A stretch of 64,000 nucleotides of DNA from Lates calcarifer (GCF_001640805.2 NC_066833.1:17554553-17618552); one strand, 5' to 3'; positions 27,001-60,589 are shown, numbered from the stretch's first letter. Notes: a model not told the origin generated them from the sequence alone. A program made the numbers and translations.

Positions 27001-30000
27001 CTGTCATATTAAACACATTACTCTTAGTCACCATGAGTGGAAAACAAACAATAGATCATCTTCACGTCTATTGAATTATCCCAGGATCAGCGTCAAAAGT
27101 TAGAGCAGGCTAATCTGTGTTGGGCTCTGGTTTCACCATTGTTACTGTCTGTGTAGTGTAGATAAAAAGCATCAAAGTGGTGTGTATGTGTGTGTTGTCT
27201 GCGTGGGGGGTTTGTCTCCACACTGCCTTGTGTAAAGGCTGGTGTTTGGAGAATGCAGATATGGAGCTCACGATCATGCTGCTGCCAATTAAACTTGCAA
27301 GAGGGAGAACATAGGAAGTTCAGAGGCGGCAGGGTTTTTGTCCGTGGGCGGAAGAGATCCCATTCTTGATCTCGCTGATCTCCTTCTCCTGGTGGTGGCT
27401 CGCTACTTTGTGGAATATTAATCCCCCATTATATAACCTTCCATCTTTATACCCTACCATATGACAGTCTCTCTCTCTCTCCCTCCTCTCAGTCTACCTC
27501 AGTGGAATAATGATGCTGTGCAAACCAGTGACAAAGTCCCACAGAGATACTGCAGAGAAAGAGGGAAATTGTTCTCTTCTAGAAAATCCTCTTCTTTTAA
27601 CCCACAGACGAGACAAATCCATAAAGGTTTAGATGATCAGTGCTTTGGTTTTTGTACTTTTTGAAAATGACAGTTGCATGTAGCATATGCTATCACATTC
27701 ATTTGCACCTGGTGTAAGTGCACTAAGGCTGCAAATTATACTTTTCTTTAGCAGTATCTAAACATTTAATAAATAGTTTATAACACCTTATAATGTAGTT
27801 ATAAGCAGATAAAAGTGTATAAACAGATAATAAATGATAAAACAGTATAAGACTAAGTATAAGAACTGTTGTACTAATATAAAATATGCATTCAGAGGAG
27901 AAGTTATAATTTTTGACAAATTAAACACTTACATTATAATGTGTTATAAAGATCTATTATTACTGGAGTTTGCATGTTCTCCCTGTGCCTGCGTGGCTTC
28001 TCTCCAGATACTCCAGCTTCCTCCCACAGTCCAAAGACATGCAGGTTAGATTAATTGGTTGCCCTTGAATGTGAATGGTTGTGTTGAATGGTGGTGAAAG
28101 GGCGTACCCCGCCTCTTGCCCAATGTCAGCTAAATAAGCTAATGTCAGCAGCACATAAAACATTAAACATAGAGGTTAACAAACACATTCTTATACATAT
28201 ACATATTCCAAGACATTGAATAAAATGTTACTAGTCATCATTTGTTCTTACTGGACTGCCAGTGACATCCTTTGTGTCTGATAATCTGTTCCTCAAGCTC
28301 AGGTTGATGTCTAAATAACTCATTTTGTTTGATCAACAGTCCAAAACCCCTAAATCACAGATATACAGTTTCAAACAGAGCAAATTCTCCCATTTGAGAA
28401 ACTGGAATCAGAGCCTGTTTCTTGTCTCTGACTTCTTTACTAAAAAATAACCACAGCAATTATTCAATTGTCAAAAAAGTTAGCAAACAACAAATCATTT
28501 CAATTCTGCACTACTGTGCAGTGCACACATTTTAACCAGATGTGGCCTGAAACTCAGAAAAGTAGGAGCAGAGCTGAAGCAGCCTGACTCCAGAAATGTA
28601 CACTGACTTTATAATAGAAATGGAAATCCATGTTGTGCTAATGTTTCTCTGGATTGCAGGTGAACAGTTTCTTAATTAGCAGCACACACATTCCAGCAAC
28701 TACAGTGTAATGAATTATTATATTATTACAATTGAGGGGACAGCTGTTTATCTTTAATAAATAGTCTTGATGTCTGAACTTGGCCACATTAGAGAGCTTT
28801 GTTCCAGTCAACCACCTACACAAATGTTTTAATTGTTCACATGAATTAGAGAACACACCCTCTGAATATAAATGCATTGCAAATTGCTGCTTCATTTAAA
28901 GTTCAGTTAATTGGCAGCTGTGATTAGTTGTGTTTTCCCAAAGTGTTACAACAGATTTGATTTCCCTTTCATGCATAGAACACACAATCCCCAGTGTAGG
29001 CGTACAGTTCTTATTTGGCTCTTTTTTTTTTTTACAATGGCTTCCCATTCAACTCCTATACATGTGTGTGAATAAATAAAAGATTTCTTTGTTTCAAATG
29101 CGGGACCCATGTTAGATTACCATATGAAACAGGGTTAACGAAACAATAAGTAATTATACGGTCTTCCTTGGAAATAGACACAGAAGACACAGTTAGCAGA
29201 ACAGAGGGAACAAAATCCCCTGTCTCTCAGGTAATTTATTAAAATGGTGGATGACAGCTTTTACAACACTGCCACTTACACTTCACAGAAAAATGACAAA
29301 GGAAACTAATCTCAGTCATACACGTGCCTCTAATCTTAAAAGAGCAGCCATTTAATGGACTGCCGATATCAACTGACTGTATGTCGCTGTTGTTTTGTTT
29401 CATTTATTTCATCCATATATTGCATTTGATGAATAATGTGCTGTTTCCTGAATCCTCAGTTTCCTCTCCCCATTTAGCTGCAAAAAATCTTCTGTTTCTT
29501 GTACAATGAGAAAGATTTTTTTCTGCTGACTTTGATGATTCACTAACTTTTCCTATAACGCCACCATGAGGTTTACATCTGTGGCTAACCCTAACTGTTG
29601 GATGCTTTGCCATGAAACTGTATTATTAATTTTATTCAATGACTTTGCCTCAAGCACCATCATTAGGTCAAATTTTTAAAATTGTCCAGTACTTAAGCTA
29701 ATGACTAAATACTTGTGAACTATTAACATTCCTAATAGCCTTTTCATTCTGATGGTATTTTTTCCTTTTTATTTAATTTTTAGCATTTAAAACTATAAAC
29801 AACAAATACTATATCATAGATGTTTGCAGTGTGAAGTGTTTATTCTCCTCTTTCTTCCTCCCTCTCTCTCCCCAGACTCTGGTCAAGTTGAATCCCAAAC
29901 TTCAGCCCATGGTTGACATGATCAAAGCGAACAGGGCCAAGTGGGAGGAACTGAATATGAAGAGACAATGTGGCCAGAGCGTTTCTGCACCCACAAGCCC

Positions 30001-30109
30001 ATGCAGCAGCGACAGCACAGAAACCAGTGGCTGCACCGTGGCCAAAACTGGCAGCACACCCTGCTGCAGCGGCGATGCTGATGGCACAACACCTAAACCT
30101 GTTAGTTAG
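4824..30109 (+). CDS. pde11a: pde11a, dual-specificity cAMP/cGMP phosphodiesterase 11A (3' part, 18 exons)
   Basis: PDE11A hydrolyses cAMP and cGMP to 5'-AMP and 5'-GMP. Eighteen exons with GT-AG introns give about 602 residues, closely matching the C-terminal two thirds of vertebrate PDE11A (about 930 residues in the long human form). Domain order: end of GAF-A (4824-4913), linker helix, GAF-B (about 5650-13311), linker, HD phosphodiesterase domain (about 16797-30000). Metal ligands are present: His at 17143 in HNWRH, His-Asp at 18301-18306 in [12 protein letters not shown], Asp at 24623 in TACDLGAV. The invariant nucleotide-binding Gln is at 26121 in LQLEWID. The N-terminus is outside the window. 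One exon, 8676-8752, carries an apparent +1 frameshift, so the sequence as given does not translate through. The neighbour agps converges on it. Identity is secure; whether the gene is functional in this individual depends on that base. Confidence 0.95.
5607..5747 (+). CDS. pde11a: pde11a exon b (linker and start of GAF-B)
   Basis: Forty-seven codons, phase 0 to 0, from [16 protein letters not shown] to LLEDIESP. Acceptor gttcag follows a T/G-rich tract; donor gtactg. It contains the linker helix and the first strands of GAF-B, including the CERCSV segment. Confidence 0.94.
5820..5854 (+). repeat. (TTTA)n/(TA)n tract
   Basis: TTTATTTATTTA runs into a TA repeat just upstream of the exon at 5913. 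Confidence 0.85.
5913..5977 (+). CDS. pde11a: pde11a exon c (GAF-B)
   Basis: Reads [20 protein letters not shown] and ends with two bases of a split Ser codon. Acceptor ctctcag, donor gtacgt. Its phase matches the next exon at 7507 exactly. Confidence 0.93.
6519..6554 (+). repeat. 17-base tandem duplication
   Basis: TGGCTAAACACACTCTG occurs twice with a period of 19 bases, in a pde11a intron. Confidence 0.9.
7507..7639 (+). CDS. pde11a: pde11a exon d (GAF-B)
   Basis: Completes the split Ser codon, then reads [20 protein letters not shown] and [20 protein letters not shown], ending in phase 0. Acceptor ccctag, donor gtaaac. The sequence is nearly identical to mammalian PDE11A, which makes the gene assignment certain. 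Confidence 0.95.
8419..8550 (+). repeat. fish interspersed repeat, 3' part
   Basis: Shares GGTGTGAATGTGAGTG and a block resembling GGGTGTACCCC-CCTCTC-CCCA-TGTCAGCT with the copy at 27963. It is one of the most abundant fish repeat sequences (LINE- or SINE-derived; family name not certain). Truncated. Confidence 0.6.
8676..8752 (+). CDS. pde11a: pde11a exon e (GAF-B), with apparent 1-base frameshift
   Basis: From the phase-0 acceptor (tttttag) it reads [19 protein letters not shown] and then SNH. The expected next residues, QIIG, which are needed to join the following exon, sit one frame over. The exon is 77 bp; 76 bp would keep the frame. The surplus base is one of the two C at 8742-8743. 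Both splice sites (tag and gtaagt) look good, and no alternative GT or AG repairs the frame. This could be a sequencing or assembly error, a rare allele or a true lesion. Confidence 0.9.
9962..10238. mobile_element. MITE-like element with imperfect terminal inverted repeats
   Basis: The left end TATGGCCAAAAGTGTGTAG and the inverse of the right end (10216-10238) match at most positions over about 23 bases. The internal sequence resembles a nonautonomous DNA transposon widespread in fish. It also contains a perfect 12-base hairpin arm pair at 10013-10024 and 10030-10041. It is shorter than full-length copies I recall, so probably internally deleted. Confidence 0.6.
11840..11883 (+). repeat. (CA)n microsatellite
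   Basis: About 22 uninterrupted CA units. Confidence 0.95.
13060..13127 (+). CDS. pde11a: pde11a exon f (GAF-B, NKFDE-type motif)
   Basis: Starts with two bases of a split Gly codon, then [20 protein letters not shown] and FE. The N-R-x(5)-F-x(2)-A-D pattern is the GAF-domain NKFDE-type signature. Acceptor gtaacag, donor gtatta. Confidence 0.94.
13219..13311 (+). CDS. pde11a: pde11a exon g (end of GAF-B)
   Basis: Thirty-one codons in phase 0, [20 protein letters not shown] and onward to SVALD. It is the last GAF-B helix leading to the catalytic domain. Acceptor ccttag, donor gtaaga. Confidence 0.94.
14284..14334 (+). CDS. pde11a: pde11a exon h (linker to catalytic domain)
   Basis: Seventeen codons, [17 protein letters not shown], phase 0 to 0. 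Acceptor ttgcag, donor gtaaca. This short exon links GAF-B to the catalytic core and matches the vertebrate protein at nearly every position. Confidence 0.93.
14335..16796 (+). other. pde11a: pde11a intron after exon h
   Basis: Noncoding, AT-rich. A more complex block at about 16040-16330 with several E-box cores is listed in the findings. Confidence 0.7.
16797..16943 (+). CDS. pde11a: pde11a exon i (start of catalytic domain)
   Basis: Forty-nine codons from [20 protein letters not shown] to VQKFKIDYE, phase 0 to 0. Acceptor aaacag, donor gtaaga. The residues LGIDKLS differ from mammals, as expected for a fish. Confidence 0.95.
17077..17184 (+). CDS. pde11a: pde11a exon j (first metal-binding His)
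   Basis: Thirty-six codons, phase 0 to 0, [20 protein letters not shown] then [16 protein letters not shown]. The HNWRH motif (His codons 17131 and 17143) supplies the catalytic His and the first metal ligand of class I phosphodiesterases. Acceptor ctccag, donor gtaact. Confidence 0.96.
17280..17405. repeat. fish repeat fragment (TACTTTCTACTTTTACTC type)
   Basis: The T-rich run with TACTCTACTACATTTCAG and ACTACATTTACCTGACAG resembles the complementary part of the AAGTAAAAGT family. Confidence 0.4.
18235..18344 (+). CDS. pde11a: pde11a exon k ([12 protein letters not shown] signature)
   Basis: Carries the class I phosphodiesterase signature [12 protein letters not shown] starting at 18301; the His-Asp pair binds the Zn and Mg ions. 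It ends with two bases of a Lys codon completed at 21066. Acceptor atcag, donor gtaagt. A short TG run at 18184-18200 lies upstream of the acceptor. Confidence 0.96.
19655..20460 (-). mobile_element. degraded hAT transposon (ZBED5-like)
   Basis: On the minus strand at 20022-19777 it encodes [19 protein letters not shown] and [18 protein letters not shown], typical of BED-finger hAT transposases of the ZBED5/FAM200 group. Farther upstream on the same strand, [20 protein letters not shown] is in another frame, so frameshifts are present; the first zinc-binding Cys is lost, while a CG dipeptide of the finger remains. The rest of the transposase is missing after LPAAALG. The flanks look like hAT ends: GGTGGCCATATTTTGG near 19659 and GCGGCCCGGTACCAAATG near 20417. 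It is inactive. Confidence 0.7.
21008..21060 (+). repeat. pde11a: (TG)n microsatellite at a splice acceptor
   Basis: About 26 uninterrupted TG units directly followed by ttgtcag and the exon at 21066. Confidence 0.95.
21066..21156 (+). CDS. pde11a: pde11a exon l ([11 protein letters not shown]), TG-tract acceptor
   Basis: Completes the split Lys codon, then [20 protein letters not shown] and [10 protein letters not shown], ending in phase 0. The acceptor (ttgtcag) directly follows an uninterrupted TG repeat of about 50 bases instead of a normal pyrimidine tract. The donor, gtgcac, is far from consensus. Because the exon is 91 bp, skipping it would shift the frame inside the catalytic core. 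Confidence 0.95.
21157..24142 (+). other. pde11a: pde11a intron after exon l
   Basis: Contains a SINE-like repeat (21614-21900) and a homeodomain-motif-rich block (22220-22460). Nothing coding was seen. Confidence 0.7.
21614..21900 (+). repeat. percomorph SINE-like repeat, copy 1
   Basis: Begins GGAATAGTTTGACATTTTGG, contains GTTAGCTTAGCTTAGCAC and AACAGCTAGCC, and ends near GACTTCCCTGTCACCG. I recognise this as a very common percomorph interspersed repeat. A second, more diverged copy lies in the pde11a 3' UTR. Confidence 0.65.
24143..24243 (+). CDS. pde11a: pde11a exon m (catalytic domain)
   Basis: Reads [20 protein letters not shown] then [13 protein letters not shown] and ends with two bases of a Glu codon. 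Acceptor ctccacag, donor gtatgt. ILATDLT is a conserved catalytic-domain segment. Confidence 0.95.
24438..24515 (+). CDS. pde11a: pde11a exon n (catalytic domain)
   Basis: Completes the Glu codon and reads [20 protein letters not shown] then HRDMC, ending with two bases of an Arg codon. Acceptor catcag, donor gtaatg. It is separated from the next exon by only 85 bases. Confidence 0.94.
24601..24664 (+). CDS. pde11a: pde11a exon o (metal-binding Asp)
   Basis: Completes Arg and reads [20 protein letters not shown] then K. The Asp at 24623 is the conserved metal ligand equivalent to the late Asp of other class I enzymes. Acceptor ctctcag, donor gtgaga. Confidence 0.95.
24735..25062. repeat. AT-rich teleost repeat, fullest copy
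   Basis: Has the family features: GATAATCAATCG at one end, a middle with TTTTGGACAAAACAAG, TCTGACATTTTATAG, and TTAGTTGCAGTCCTAA at the other end. It lies between two pde11a exons only 430 bp apart. Confidence 0.5.
25093..25167 (+). CDS. pde11a: pde11a exon p (catalytic domain)
   Basis: Twenty-five codons in phase 0, [20 protein letters not shown] then KLTPS. The FFEQGD segment is the M-loop region conserved in the PDE5/6/11 group. Acceptor ctcag, donor gtgagt. Confidence 0.95.
26079..26162 (+). CDS. pde11a: pde11a exon q (invariant Gln)
   Basis: Twenty-eight codons in phase 0, [20 protein letters not shown] then GICAPLYE. The Gln at 26121 is the purine-binding glutamine shared by all cyclic nucleotide phosphodiesterases. 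Acceptor tttcag, donor gtattg. Confidence 0.95.
26732..26751 (+). repeat. (TG)n microsatellite
   Basis: About 10 GT units in the last pde11a intron. Confidence 0.9.
27963..28131 (+). repeat. fish interspersed repeat
   Basis: Contains the diagnostic run GCATGTTCTCCCTGTGCC, then CCAAAGACATGCAGGTTAG and GGCGTACCCCGCCTCTTGCC. It is the same family as 8419-8550, here with the 5' half preserved and the middle deleted. Confidence 0.65.
28328..28480. repeat. AT-rich teleost repeat, partial
   Basis: Contains CAGTCCAAAACCCC, GAGAAACTGGAATCAGAG and CAATTATTCAATTGTC, the middle and one end of the same family as 24735. Confidence 0.45.
29876..30109 (+). CDS. pde11a: pde11a last coding exon
   Basis: Starts [20 protein letters not shown], then [11 protein letters not shown], closing the catalytic domain, and ends with a tail of about 45 residues rich in Ser, Thr, Cys and Gly before the tag stop at 30107. 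The mammalian tail is shorter and different, so this part is poorly constrained. Acceptor ccccag after a long pyrimidine tract. Confidence 0.94.
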   Translation, partial: TLVKLNPKLQPMVDMIKANRAKWEELNMKRQCGQSVSAPTSPCSSDSTETSGCTVAKTGSTPCCSGDADGTTPKPVS

Positions 30110-31074
30110 CTTCTGTTGCCACCTCCAGGCTGATCACTTAGGCTTATTTCCTCTTAAATGCAGCCTGCAACAGAGGCAGTACAGTGCATGCAGAGATTCT
30201 TGGGCTCTGCTCCTCTTTGCTTTTGCTACTAAGGATGAGCTTTAGACTTGAGTGCGGCGCTATCGTAGGGGTTTTTCTGCTCCCTTCAGTCTCCCTGCGC
30301 TGAAGGCTGACAGAGCCGTGTTTGGCAGGCTTGTCGGAGCAGCTACAAATCAGCTGATGACACCATGTCAGAAAGGAAACTTAAACCACTGTGTCAACAT
30401 GTCAACCAGTGAACTGACACTAACTATTTGGGGCATTGCACAGATTTTCAGCACAACAAGGTATGAAGAATATTGGAGAGGTGTGTTTGTCTCTGCCGTG
30501 GTTGGTTTTGCTCTCGGTACCTCCTTGTTGCTCGCATTTTGTCCGGGGTAACAGAGATATTTTTTTTGTAAATTTGTACATAGGCTATTGAGTTATTTAC
30601 AAGTGCTCTGAGCTCTGGATTGTAATGTGGCTGTAGAGTTGCTGAAGGATAAAGGGGTGCAGGACCTGTGACAGTGCTTGCAATGCAAATTGAGTGCTCC
30701 ACTCTCTCCCTGTGCCTTGTTTTAAGATCCTAATGAAAAATGCATGGCCTCCTCACAGAGATTCTTAGATAGTATGGAAACCCATGTTGAACCACTATGT
30801 ATTTTTGCCATAATTTGTAAAAACCAATGACTGTAGTTTTGTCTTGATCCCATGTTTAGCCACAAAGCATTAACATTATATACAAGAAATCTACTTTGCC
30901 CAGTTTTATAAATGCAGGGTCTCATTTGTCACACACACAATGTGCCTTGATAAAGTTGTTCTGGTATCACATGAATTTCTACAGAAAAAATAGTTTAATC
31001 TACTGATTTAACACCGACAGCTCAAACATAAAGCATAGTAATATAACTCATTATGAAACTACATTGATCAAAAT

Positions 31075-31335
31075 TTTCGGAAATACAGTGGTGGAGAGTC
31101 AGATAAGATCAGTCCCACTCTTTCTGTCCATAACACGTGAAGCTACAGTCAGCAGCCAGTTAGCTTAGCTTAACATAGCATAAAGCCTGGCAACAGCTAG
31201 CCCAGCTCCGTCCAAAGGAAATAAAATCGATCTACCAGTAACTCTGAAGCTCATTAAGATTTCAACTTGCAGGATTTTGTTGCCGTTGGACAGAGGCAGG
31301 CTAGTTTCTCCAACTGTTGGCTAGCTGTAGCCACG
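31075..31335 (+). repeat. percomorph SINE-like repeat, copy 2 (in pde11a 3' UTR)
   Basis: Shares GCAGCCAGTTAGCTTAGCTT, ACAGCTAGCCCAGCTC-GTCC and the downstream segment with copy 1's family. It supplies an AATAAA at 31219. Confidence 0.6.
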
Positions 31336-32028
31336 TAAAAGGGTATAGATATGAGACTTCTCGTTTCATCATACCTCTCCCCAGAAAGTGAAGTGCATTT
31401 CGTAAAATGTCAGAGTTTTGCTTTAATTAAATTTTTAGCCTTTTCTCAAAGCTCACAAATGCTACTTAAAGAAGATACGGAGAGTGCTGAAGTGCCCATG
31501 TAGTCACAAGGTATTACTTTAAAAAAAAATTCTGGGGGGAGCTTATGAGTTGTGTTGTAGCTTTGTTGCTTGGAGGTGGAGTGTAAAATGTGACTGTGCA
31601 CTTTGTGTGGCATTGATCTGTGTGCTTTACTGTATTTTAGTTGAGGAGCTGAATTGAAGTCAAGCTGAAGAATTTTGAATTGCATGTTTTATGCAGTATT
31701 AAATTCAACCACTTGCTGAGGATGTAGCAAACGTGAGCCAACAAATACCTCGTATTTTGAACTTCATCAGTAAACACAGAATCTCATCGAAAATGCATGA
31801 CTTAAATTCTCTTCTATTGCATCATGTTACGTGAATTATGAATATCGCTGTTCTATTTTTCTATTAGGTCTCCAAATGTGGCCGACTTCTACTCGTCTTT
31901 TTTGCAGTGTTATGTGCTTCTTGCATTTCTTCTCTCTGTTTGGACTCTGAAATTTATGTATGGTGGGCTAAACTGAAAGAAACCTAAGGCATGAAAATGC
32001 AAATGTGCAATGTTTCTGTTCAGAGTTT

Positions 32029-32034
32029 AAATAA
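32029..32034 (+). terminator. pde11a: pde11a poly(A) signal
   Basis: Canonical AATAAA about 1.9 kb after the stop codon, in AT-rich sequence. It is the best candidate for the distal polyadenylation site of pde11a. Confidence 0.55.
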
Positions 32035-32050
32035 AAATATGCTGCTACAT

Positions 32051-33280
32051 GTGCTCTGATTTATTCTGATATCAAACTATAATATATTATTTAATATATA
32101 ATACTGTTAAAATTGGCTCAGAACAAAGCACATGCACTTAAAAACATCCAGTAGTAACATTTCAATAATACAACATGTACCAGTAAAACATTCACAGGAG
32201 GCATTTTTCTGCATCATGGGTCATTTTTACTTGATACTTTGAGTTAATTCTGCCAGTAATACTTTTGCTAAAGTGACACTGTCACAGTAGGCATTTTCTT
32301 GTAATGGGGTATTAACATCACCCACTATTGCTACCTTACTTTACCTTTTATTTACTTTACTTTAGAGCTCTAACTCTTCCTCCACCACTGATTCTGCCTC
32401 CCAGTTTACACAGTATTTCTTCTAGTACAGTGCTGACCTCATGTGGACAAAAGTATATTTACACACAAACTGCATCTGAATGAAATACTGCAGGTATAAG
32501 CACATTTCATTGAGACACAGTTAAAGGAAAAATTGCATGATGCAGTCAGATTTTGTAAGACAACATATTTAACAAGAAAATGGGAATTAGCTGCAAATAT
32601 GTGAGTCTCTAATCAATATTACTTATAACACTGACAGTTATAGCGATTAATGTTAAAATCCTTCATGTCGTATTTATATCCAACGTATTCATTCACACAA
32701 TCCTCAGTATTAAACTACAGTGTGAGGGTGTAATGGCTGCAGTGTATTTCATCGTCCAAGGCTGAGCTCTGTTGCTGCTGATAGGTGGTGGTGACGTCAG
32801 CAGGCAGTGTGTGGGTGGCTGTGTGGGTGAAGATGAGCCTGTGTGTAAAACAAACAAACAAAAAAAAAAAAAAGGAAGCAAAAGACAGGCTCTGTTAAAC
32901 TCTCAGTGTCGTGCAGGTAGAGGTAGAGCAAACAAAAACCTCCTCTCGGGCTCTTGTTGACCCTCCCAGCAACTCCTGACGACATAAATACAGGCAACTA
33001 TTCAAGAGTTGAATAGGACATAATGTAGAGGGGGTGGGGGGTAGAGGGGAGGGGTTTCTGCTTTACTAACAACCGTGCATGTGCATGCAAAGAAAAATCA
33101 ACAACTGGGATGTTTTAGTTCAATGTATTGCACAAACAGCTTTGACAAAATGTACTCTGATGTTACTACATTGTTAAGAGAAATGGAAAATAACAAGAAA
33201 AAGGTACATAACATTCAAAAGCTCTCGCACGTTTTTGACACGGGGATTCAATGTCAGGCAGAGGGTCCCAAACAAGTCTT
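32051..33280. other. gap between the converging pde11a and agps 3' ends
   Basis: About 1.2 kb without a credible gene. It holds a perfect CRE octamer TGACGTCA at 32792-32799, an A-rich run at 32850-32876 and a G-quadruplex-type G-run cluster at 33030-33054. No trace of the TTC30 genes that separate AGPS and PDE11A in human was seen. Confidence 0.6.
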
Positions 33281-33286
33281 TTTATT
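33281..33286 (-). terminator. agps: agps poly(A) signal candidate
   Basis: TTTATT on the + strand, AATAAA on the minus strand. It is the first canonical signal downstream of the agps stop codon. Confidence 0.45.
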
Positions 33287-33721
33287 TGGAAGAAGGGGAT
33301 ATTAAGAACTAAAAGGACATGGTGATCCAGAAAAATCTAAGCTCTCTTAAGGCTAAAGCTATCTCAAAATGAACGGGTAAATGGTATGTCTGGTATCAAA
33401 TTGCAGTGCATTACAGTAATAGTTCCAAAAACTTTTTATACAATACAGATACACTATCAAGGTCAACTACCTCAGGAGCTGGGGAATTTCTGGGCAACAG
33501 CAATTATATAGAGCAGAAATAATTCAATTCAGCGTCTTTAACATATGAAACGTGACGTAAGTGAGTTAAATAAAAAGGTAAAGCATGTGCATCATTAACA
33601 AATATAAACATTTTACAGTTCTCAGTTATCTTTGCATATGCGGTTTAAAAAAATCTAATTCAGCTGTGCATGATGTTAATAACTGTGTGATGATGGTGGT
33701 TAAACATAATTAAACAAATGT

Positions 33722-33949
33722 TTACAGTATGTTTGCATGATCTGATGTGTCGAGTCTTTGGTACAACATGAGCACCAGGATCCAGAGGCCTACGACTGCA
33801 AATGCTGTTACACTGAAGCAGGCATTATTGAAAGACGCAATGGCTTTTTTTCCCCACTCCAACGTCACTTTCTCAGTAACAAACCATGCAAGGAAAACAA
33901 TTTCAGTACAAAAACTAAACACACAAGGAGTATCACTCATTGTAATCAT
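33722..33949 (-). CDS. small ORF of unknown status in the agps 3' UTR
   Basis: A 75-codon ATG ORF with an in-frame stop just upstream. The second ATG, four codons in, has A at -3 and so a better start context. The product would have two hydrophobic stretches, CVFSFCTEIVFLAWFV near residues 9-24 and SVTAFAVVGLWILVLMLY near residues 46-63, which would suit a small membrane protein. I do not recognise it. It could be a downstream ORF of the agps mRNA, a separate small gene or chance. Confidence 0.25.
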   Translation of the reverse strand: MITMSDTPCVFSFCTEIVFLAWFVTEKVTLEWGKKAIASFNNACFSVTAFAVVGLWILVLMLYQRLDTSDHANIL

Positions 33950-34679
33950 ATTGTACTACATTTTAGAGGGGCTGAAGGCGAGGGGTGTTTAGTCAAATAA
34001 GTTAATCAGCAGAGGTACACGCACACATACAGTCGAGAAAGTCTCTTATGGCAATAGCTCAGTACAACAAAAGGCATGAGGGCATGAAAAAGACAAACAG
34101 GAGACACTAAAAACATCATGTCCAAGTCTGTTTAGCTTCACAAAGGGACTCATTGTACACTAGCAGTGTGTGCGGTAGGAGAAGGGGAAGGCAGACTTTA
34201 GAAAGGCACAGAGCTTTAGAAAGCGCATTCTTCAAGAACTTACCACTAAAGAAGTGCCAAACACACACATACACACACTCACACACAAACACACAAAAAG
34301 AGGAAAATCAAAAGTAATTTAAGGGTTAACTATGTTGGCAAGGATATTTAGGAAATAGTTAAACATAAGCAAATGTGACAAAAATCAAGATTTTGTTGCA
34401 TCATGCCAGAATGCATCATGGCTCCACTTCGCTCCAACAAGCTGAGGCCATGACACAACAAATGAGCTTCAACATGAATGACAATGATTGTTACAGCATA
34501 TTAAGTGCAATATAATGTAAAAGAAAAAGGTTTGGGTGAATCAATACATGGCACCAAATGACACTTTTGATGGAAAAGATCTCTGTCCGTTTTAAATTCA
34601 CATTTAGTATCTATTAATCCAAAACGCACAAGACGCTTTTAGAAAAAGGTGAGACAAAGATGGACAGGAGTGGGGAAAA

Positions 34680-60325
<25,646 letters not shown>

Positions 60326-60420
60326 GCTGCTTCCGTGTTTGTGAAAGGAGGGAGCGCATCCATGAGCGGCTGTCAGAGGTCAGTACAGTGAAAGTGCCCC
60401 GCGTTCACTGCCCGTCGGAA
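60326..60420 (-). promoter_or_regulatory. agps: agps 5' UTR and core promoter region
   Basis: Sequence just upstream of the agps start is richer in GC and CpG than the surroundings and has no TATA box, as usual for a housekeeping gene. Two upstream ATGs, at 60363 and 60359, are out of frame with the main start. The transcription start was not located. Confidence 0.45.
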
Positions 60421-60589
60421 AAATTACACTCAGTCCACGTGAATGACCCAAAAAAGTGCGAATGCTGGCAACTGGGTTTTTTCTTTTTTGCTTTGTCACA
60501 TTTTGGAGTTAGAGACACATTATAAGATAATAAGAGATAATGGTTTGGTAAATCTAACAGACGGTTTCTTTGTGGTATTTAAAAACGCC

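Larger units (their letters stand above)
26163..29875 (+). other. pde11a: pde11a last intron
   Basis: A 3.7 kb intron with a TG microsatellite (26732-26751), a perfect CRE octamer (26758-26765), a complex block near 27240-27440, a fish interspersed repeat (27963-28131) and an AT-rich repeat (28328-28480). Confidence 0.7.
30110..32050 (+). other. pde11a: pde11a 3' UTR
   Basis: Presumed 3' untranslated region from the stop to just past a canonical AATAAA at 32029-32034. It contains an interspersed repeat at about 31075-31335 with its own AATAAA at 31219, which could give a shorter transcript. The end point is inferred from the signal only. Confidence 0.6.
33281..34679 (-). other. agps: presumed agps 3' UTR
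   Basis: Sequence after the agps stop, read on the minus strand. The first AATAAA on this strand lies at 33281-33286, about 1.4 kb downstream, so this is taken as the 3' UTR. A 75-codon ORF at 33722-33949 lies within it. An AC-rich microsatellite spans 34260-34296. Confidence 0.5.

Noticed and set aside
30252..30551. 99-codon frame in the pde11a 3' UTR with a hydrophobic end
   Set aside because: It opens with GTG, not ATG, has no splice context, and follows a normal stop codon.
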